Shown: piece by piece, positions 57,568-61,216 of the stretch
Layout: the number at the start of each line of letters is the position of its first letter
Position numbering within the stretch: the stretch's first letter is position 1
NCBI RefSeq assembly: GCF_001672295.1
Contig: NZ_JXMS01000021.1
Coordinates: 1-61,216, forward strand
Length of the DNA: 61,216 bases
Source of the DNA: Halodesulfovibrio spirochaetisodalis
GTDB lineage: Bacteria > Desulfobacterota > Desulfovibrionia > Desulfovibrionales > Desulfovibrionaceae
Direction of reading: 5' to 3'
Made by a program: the position numbers and the translations under genes
The notes under the pieces: model-generated
Seen by the model: only the letters and a program-made list of their open reading frames with translations
Database searches by the model: none
Told to the model about the DNA's origin: nothing

Positions 57568-59879
57568 AGTTCCCCCTTGGAAAGTGTTTGGGATATACCT
57601 TTTGAGTTTGCAATAAGGAAAAAGCATAATCCGGCAATGATGAAAGCTATGCCGGTAGAGCTGACTTCCTGTAATGAATTCTTCATTGTAGCTATGACGC
57701 CAAAAAGTAACGGTCCGGCGATTTGTCCGGAACGTTCAAGGAGTCTGAACAGCGATGCCATTTTTTCTTTATTCTTTTTTTGCAGTGCAGGGAGTGCAAG
57801 GACGTACAGCAGCACGCTTGACCCCGCAATACACTGCGCAATTCCTGTTATCACAATACTAACAGAAAAGCCGGTTAAGGTTGGGTAAGCAGTTGCAACA
57901 AGAAGAGCAGCACCTGAAAGAATTACAGCTATCGCGGTATAGAAAAAGGCTTTGTTGCTTTTGTCTATTTTTGTGCCGAGTTTTGGGCCGAGATAGATAA
58001 TACACAGACTATAGAGCATGAACAGCCTGCCTATATCGGCTTGATTTGTTCCCTGATTGTTTAAAAACATGGGGACATAATAGTAGAGGAAGCCTGAAAG
58101 CGAGATTGCGATTGGCAATCCTGCCAGTATGAGGGTCGACCACATTTGTGGTGTACGTATCAGGCTGAGCATTGCATCCAGAGAAGAATCATTGGATGCA
58201 CGTTGTGTTGTATGAGCTGTGCTTGTTGCAGCAGGTTTTACCAGTAACAGCGCAAGTGCACAGAAAGCTGCGGCTGTATAGAAGACTATCTGATAGCTGA
58301 AAAGATCGCTGAGCATTGCTCCGGCAGCAGATCCGCAAAGACTCCCTGCCAAAATTCCTGCAAACATATTGCCCATACTTTGCGCTTTGTTCTCAAGGCT
58401 TACAAGGCTGAGCTGTGCAGCCATGATTGCAATGCCGAAACCTAGTCCGGCGAGGGCACGGGCAACAATAAACTGGAATAAGTCTGTTGATGCACCACCA
58501 AAAAAGCAACCTGCAGCAGCACAAACTACACCGGCCGTAAAGAGTGTAGACCAGCGGTACTTGTCGCTGAAAAAGCCCACAAGGAATATGCCAATGCCTG
58601 CTGCTGCCATTTCGCAAGAGATCGGCAAGCTACCGGCAAGGCTGTTTGAAATCCCTGTGGCTGCTGTATTTAAGTCTCGTGCTGCCAGTGGGGCAAAGGT
58701 GAGCACCATGTCGAACCCAAAAAAGAAGATAAAGCACAGTCCCCTGATCAAGGTACTGATGTGTCCTTGTGAGGGAATTGAAGAGAGTTCGGTTGCTTCT
58801 TTAGGTGTAAAGACCAGCGCAAGTTCTCCCAGAAGCAACAGGCCGATAATTAATGTCGTCCCGAGGTTGAGGGCGATATCAACTAACAGGGCGTGCTGTG
58901 CTGCAGTATTGACAAATAGCTCCAGTGTACCACGGCGCTCTCTGTCGGCCGCTGAGTTGAACTTGCCGGATGAGATAGGAATTGAAGTGGATTGGCCTGT
59001 TACTGTGCCGTATGATTTTGCATTTGCACCAGTAAAGCTAAGCTTGGCACCAATCAATTCCGGTGTTTTTGCTACGATTTCTCTAAGTTCTTTTGTTGTG
59101 CCGTGAAGCCCTGCAACATTAATGCGTTTATCAAGCAGGTATTCAAGGCTGTAGGCAAACGCATCACTCGCTTGCAAGATCTTTTGGTTAGTTGAAATTT
59201 CTAGTTTTTGTTTAAAGAGATAGCATGTGCTGATGCCGTAGGCGATTTGGCTCAACGAAAACACAACAAACAAAACAGTACGAAATTTTTTGCTGGCAAT
59301 TGAGCTGCTTTGAAACTGTGAGCCTCGAAAAAGAAGCCAAGAAAAAAGGGTAGCCGCCGTGAGCAGGGATAGCGCGATAGATATCAGGCCGGTGTCATAC
59401 AGGAAATCTCGCACTGTTTGGCTAATGCCGCTTGTACCAACCTTAACAACCAAAAAACCTTCCATCATGTTCTTGTAGCCGTGCAAAGGCCGCACTGTCA
59501 GGCGTGAATCCCCTTTTTTCAACCAGTCATCAGAATTCATTTCTGCGGTTGTTAACTGAACTTCAGGGGTGTCAGGAGATGTTGTATATAAGGTTTTTCC
59601 TGTTGTATCCGTGACGAGCACTGTTTCAATGTCGTCGGACATGGATTTGGCTTTATGCAAATGAGACTGCATAGCAGCAAAGCCATTTAATGGGCGGCCA
59701 AATCGAAGTCCTCTTTCAATAGTGGCTTCAAGTTGGGTTGTAATACCTTTGTAGCCGGAAAGGGACATGCGGGTTAACTCTGTTCGTAGAGTTGAAGAAG
59801 ACAGCATCAGTGTAAACAGTTGAACACAAACAATAAGTGTCAACGAAGCTGTGAACAGTTTTTTAAGCGTGCGTGACAT
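57564..59879 (-). CDS. sensor-domain MFS transporter fusion
   Basis: A 771-residue membrane protein of two parts. The N-terminal part (about 1-370) has a first helix (about 7-27), an extracytoplasmic Cache-like domain (about 30-165), two helices near 170-228, a second extracytoplasmic domain (about 230-340) and another helix. The C-terminal part (about 375-765) is a full 12-helix MFS carrier, with RALAGLGFGIAIMAAQLSLVSL near helix 4 and GPKLGTKIDKSNKAFF in the second half. Fusing chemoreceptor-like sensors to a carrier suggests a transporter-sensor. It lies 2 nt downstream of a periplasmic binding protein and overlaps the formyltransferase start. Confidence 0.88.
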   Translation of the reverse strand: MSRTLKKLFTASLTLIVCVQLFTLMLSSSTLRTELTRMSLSGYKGITTQLEATIERGLRFGRPLNGFAAMQSHLHKAKSMSDDIETVLVTDTTGKTLYTTSPDTPEVQLTTAEMNSDDWLKKGDSRLTVRPLHGYKNMMEGFLVVKVGTSGISQTVRDFLYDTGLISIALSLLTAATLFSWLLFRGSQFQSSSIASKKFRTVLFVVFSLSQIAYGISTCYLFKQKLEISTNQKILQASDAFAYSLEYLLDKRINVAGLHGTTKELREIVAKTPELIGAKLSFTGANAKSYGTVTGQSTSIPISSGKFNSAADRERRGTLELFVNTAAQHALLVDIALNLGTTLIIGLLLLGELALVFTPKEATELSSIPSQGHISTLIRGLCFIFFFGFDMVLTFAPLAARDLNTAATGISNSLAGSLPISCEMAAAGIGIFLVGFFSDKYRWSTLFTAGVVCAAAGCFFGGASTDLFQFIVARALAGLGFGIAIMAAQLSLVSLENKAQSMGNMFAGILAGSLCGSAAGAMLSDLFSYQIVFYTAAAFCALALLLVKPAATSTAHTTQRASNDSSLDAMLSLIRTPQMWSTLILAGLPIAISLSGFLYYYVPMFLNNQGTNQADIGRLFMLYSLCIIYLGPKLGTKIDKSNKAFFYTAIAVILSGAALLVATAYPTLTGFSVSIVITGIAQCIAGSSVLLYVLALPALQKKNKEKMASLFRLLERSGQIAGPLLFGVIATMKNSLQEVSSTGIAFIIAGLCFFLIANSKGISQTLSKGEL

Positions 59880-59881
59880 AA

Positions 59882-60919
59882 TTAATCAAATGATGGGCGT
59901 GAAGTGTTCTCGTAGATTTCATCTGCAACAATGAGCAGGTCAAGGGGCAGGTCAACATTAACTTTAAGGGCAGTGTTCAAGTTAACTGCAATGGTTGGCT
60001 CAGTGGTGTCACGCATTGCAATTCTATTGAGTGGCTTGCCCTTGTAAATTTGGTGCGCCATGCTTGCGAGACGACGTCCTGTCGGCGCAATGTTCCATGA
60101 AGCAAACCCCATGAGTGCACCGCCCTGTACAAAAGCAGAGCCGTCACGCGCAAACGTAGGTAGTTTTAGTTCATTGTTAATGTAGTCCATTGTTGGAGTA
60201 ATATCTTCAAGCGACCAGTCGAAGCATAACAATGGTCCCATAAAAAACGCATCCGCTCCCTTCTGGGCAAGTTTTTTGAGCCCATCATTACAAGACTTTG
60301 TACTTTCATCATCAATTTCCTGAATAACAAGTGAAAAGCCTAACTCTTTTGCAACTTGCTTTGCTTCAGGTACTGCTGCGTACAGTTTTCCGTATTCGCC
60401 TTTGCTGTACATAAGCCCCAGTTTTTTGAAGCGGACAACTTCGTAAAACACTCTGTACATGTTTTTCCATCTGTCCGGTGTTACGCGGCAAATAAAGTTT
60501 GGGGCACCGGTGTTGTCGTCAAGGCGAACCAGACCTGCGGCAACTGGGTCAGCAATACCGATACCAATCACTGGAATATTCTTATTTGTAGCAGCCTGCA
60601 TTGCTTTGCTTGCTGCAGTGCCAGCTGCAATGACCAAATCAATATCTTTTCGTTCTGAAAGTGCTTGCGCCTTTTTCTTTAAGACTTCATCTGGAGTGGT
60701 CCAACCATTGCTGTAGTATTCAACGTACTTAGGTGTAATGTCCTTGTACGTTGCCAACGCTTTTTTAAACGCTGTGAATGTATTTTCATAAAGCCAGAAA
60801 GGCCCTGCTTCAATGTAAGCAATGCGGAATGTGGATTGATGCTTGGCAGCAAACAAAGGTTGTGCGCTTAACAGGCAAAAGAAAAAAACTGCCAGCAGTT
60901 GGCAAAAAAAACGGTTCAT
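59882..60919 (-). CDS. periplasmic substrate-binding protein (ABC_sub_bind / TrpX-like)
   Basis: A 345-residue exported binding protein with a signal peptide ending AQPLFAAKHQS (cleavage near residue 25). The type I fold has VIAAGTAASKAMQAATNKNIPVIGIGIADPVAAGLV, a pattern of the DUF534/ABC_sub_bind family. This family binds amino acids such as tryptophan or tyrosine, but also other ligands. No ABC permease or ATPase follows; instead the sensor-MFS fusion does, so the protein may feed a ligand to that sensor. First gene of the five-gene operon. Confidence 0.9.
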   Translation of the reverse strand: MNRFFCQLLAVFFFCLLSAQPLFAAKHQSTFRIAYIEAGPFWLYENTFTAFKKALATYKDITPKYVEYYSNGWTTPDEVLKKKAQALSERKDIDLVIAAGTAASKAMQAATNKNIPVIGIGIADPVAAGLVRLDDNTGAPNFICRVTPDRWKNMYRVFYEVVRFKKLGLMYSKGEYGKLYAAVPEAKQVAKELGFSLVIQEIDDESTKSCNDGLKKLAQKGADAFFMGPLLCFDWSLEDITPTMDYINNELKLPTFARDGSAFVQGGALMGFASWNIAPTGRRLASMAHQIYKGKPLNRIAMRDTTEPTIAVNLNTALKVNVDLPLDLLIVADEIYENTSRPSFD

Positions 60920-61216
60920 GGATACTGTGTCCTGTATGTCTGTGTTTGTGTTTAAAAAGAGAATGTTAGAGCTGGTGCGTGGCGGGAGTGTTGCCTTTGT
61001 TTAAAACATGTAGGGGTTATCATCTAGTTATCTTAACCATAAAATAACGATCCTTAGAATATTCTCATAAAGAATGGAGATGAGCGCGTACTGCAAAATG
61101 TGTACAGCGTTGACTAATAAATTTTGTAAATAAATGTTTTTTTAGTACATGGTATACATTGTTAACAGGCAAACATTTTATTTTATCAAAAAAGTATGAA
61201 ATGCTGTGTTTAACCT
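60920..61216. other. AT-rich region upstream of the sensory operon
   Basis: About 300 bp with no gene. It is AT-rich and should hold the operon promoter. I see no clear -24/-12 (GG-N10-GC) sigma-54 element near the gene start. Confidence 0.4.

Noticed and set aside
58369-59106. 245-codon plus-strand ORF
   Set aside because: Antisense shadow of the sensor-MFS gene, low-complexity product.

Overview
The window looks like chromosome from a Desulfovibrionaceae sulfate reducer of moderate GC, probably a marine Halodesulfovibrio/Desulfovibrio-type organism. I base this on a flavodoxin very close to the classical Desulfovibrio protein, futalosine menaquinone genes (mqnD, mqnE, mqnC, mqnA), anaerobic cobalamin genes (cbiF, cbiE/T, cbiD), two SulP anion permeases, and many Cache/HAMP/PP2C/sigma-54 signalling proteins. 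No transposase, integrase, CRISPR array or rRNA was seen. The only RNA genes I can call firmly are three identical tRNA-Leu(GAG) genes, each with its own promoter and terminator.

Layout. 1-3.2 kb: CRP-like operator sites, a chemoreceptor, the first tRNA-Leu. 3.3-6 kb: a secreted protein that is about 42 percent methionine, then a glycerol-3-phosphate dehydrogenase. 6-12.4 kb (minus): an LTA-synthase-type phosphoglycerol transferase whose stop codon lies in an octamer repeat, and two SulP permeases. 12.8-16 kb: tRNA-Leu copies 2 and 3, a YrhK-like membrane protein, a RidA protein and an RRM protein. 16.2-19.1 kb (plus): DUF1786 protein, phenylacetate-CoA-ligase-like enzyme, DUF456 protein. 19.2-20.2 kb (minus): flavodoxin with strong palindromes upstream and two small unannotated ORFs plus a structured segment downstream. 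20.4-25.5 kb: pseudouridine synthase, hybrid histidine kinase, HD-GYP phosphodiesterase, CheY-like protein, CII-like regulator, LuxR-type response regulator. 25.7-30.7 kb (minus): Tim44-like and DUF4198 proteins, then nitroreductase, MBL hydrolase, a candidate 85-residue selenoprotein, FMN reductase and ComF. 31-38.9 kb: TPR/degenerate-GGDEF protein, EamA transporter and the mqn genes. 38.9-43.1 kb (minus): AraC regulator and cbi genes. 43.2-44.9 kb (plus): MauE/DoxX, rhodanese, C_GCAxxG_C_C redox operon. 45-48.5 kb (minus): a structured RNA candidate, a cNMP-binding protein and an ABC exporter with an enlarged nucleotide-binding domain. 48.6-51.7 kb (plus): an Rsb-type partner-switching trio. 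51.9-61.2 kb: a MobB/Fe-S protein, a second anti-sigma-type ATPase, and a five-gene minus-strand operon (substrate-binding protein, Cache-MFS fusion, formyltransferase, PP2C phosphatase, sigma-54-type activator).

The observations most worth following are: (1) the selenoprotein candidate at 29166-29423, an ORF with an in-frame TGA directly after a Cys codon and a SECIS-like hairpin at the right distance, sitting inside a redox operon; (2) the structured RNA with its own promoter and terminator on the minus strand at about 45052-45275; (3) the five-gene sensory operon at 53309-60919, which seems to couple a periplasmic binding protein, a sensor-fused MFS carrier and a formyltransferase to PP2C/sigma-54 signalling; (4) the ABC exporter with roughly 250 extra residues inside its ATPase domain.
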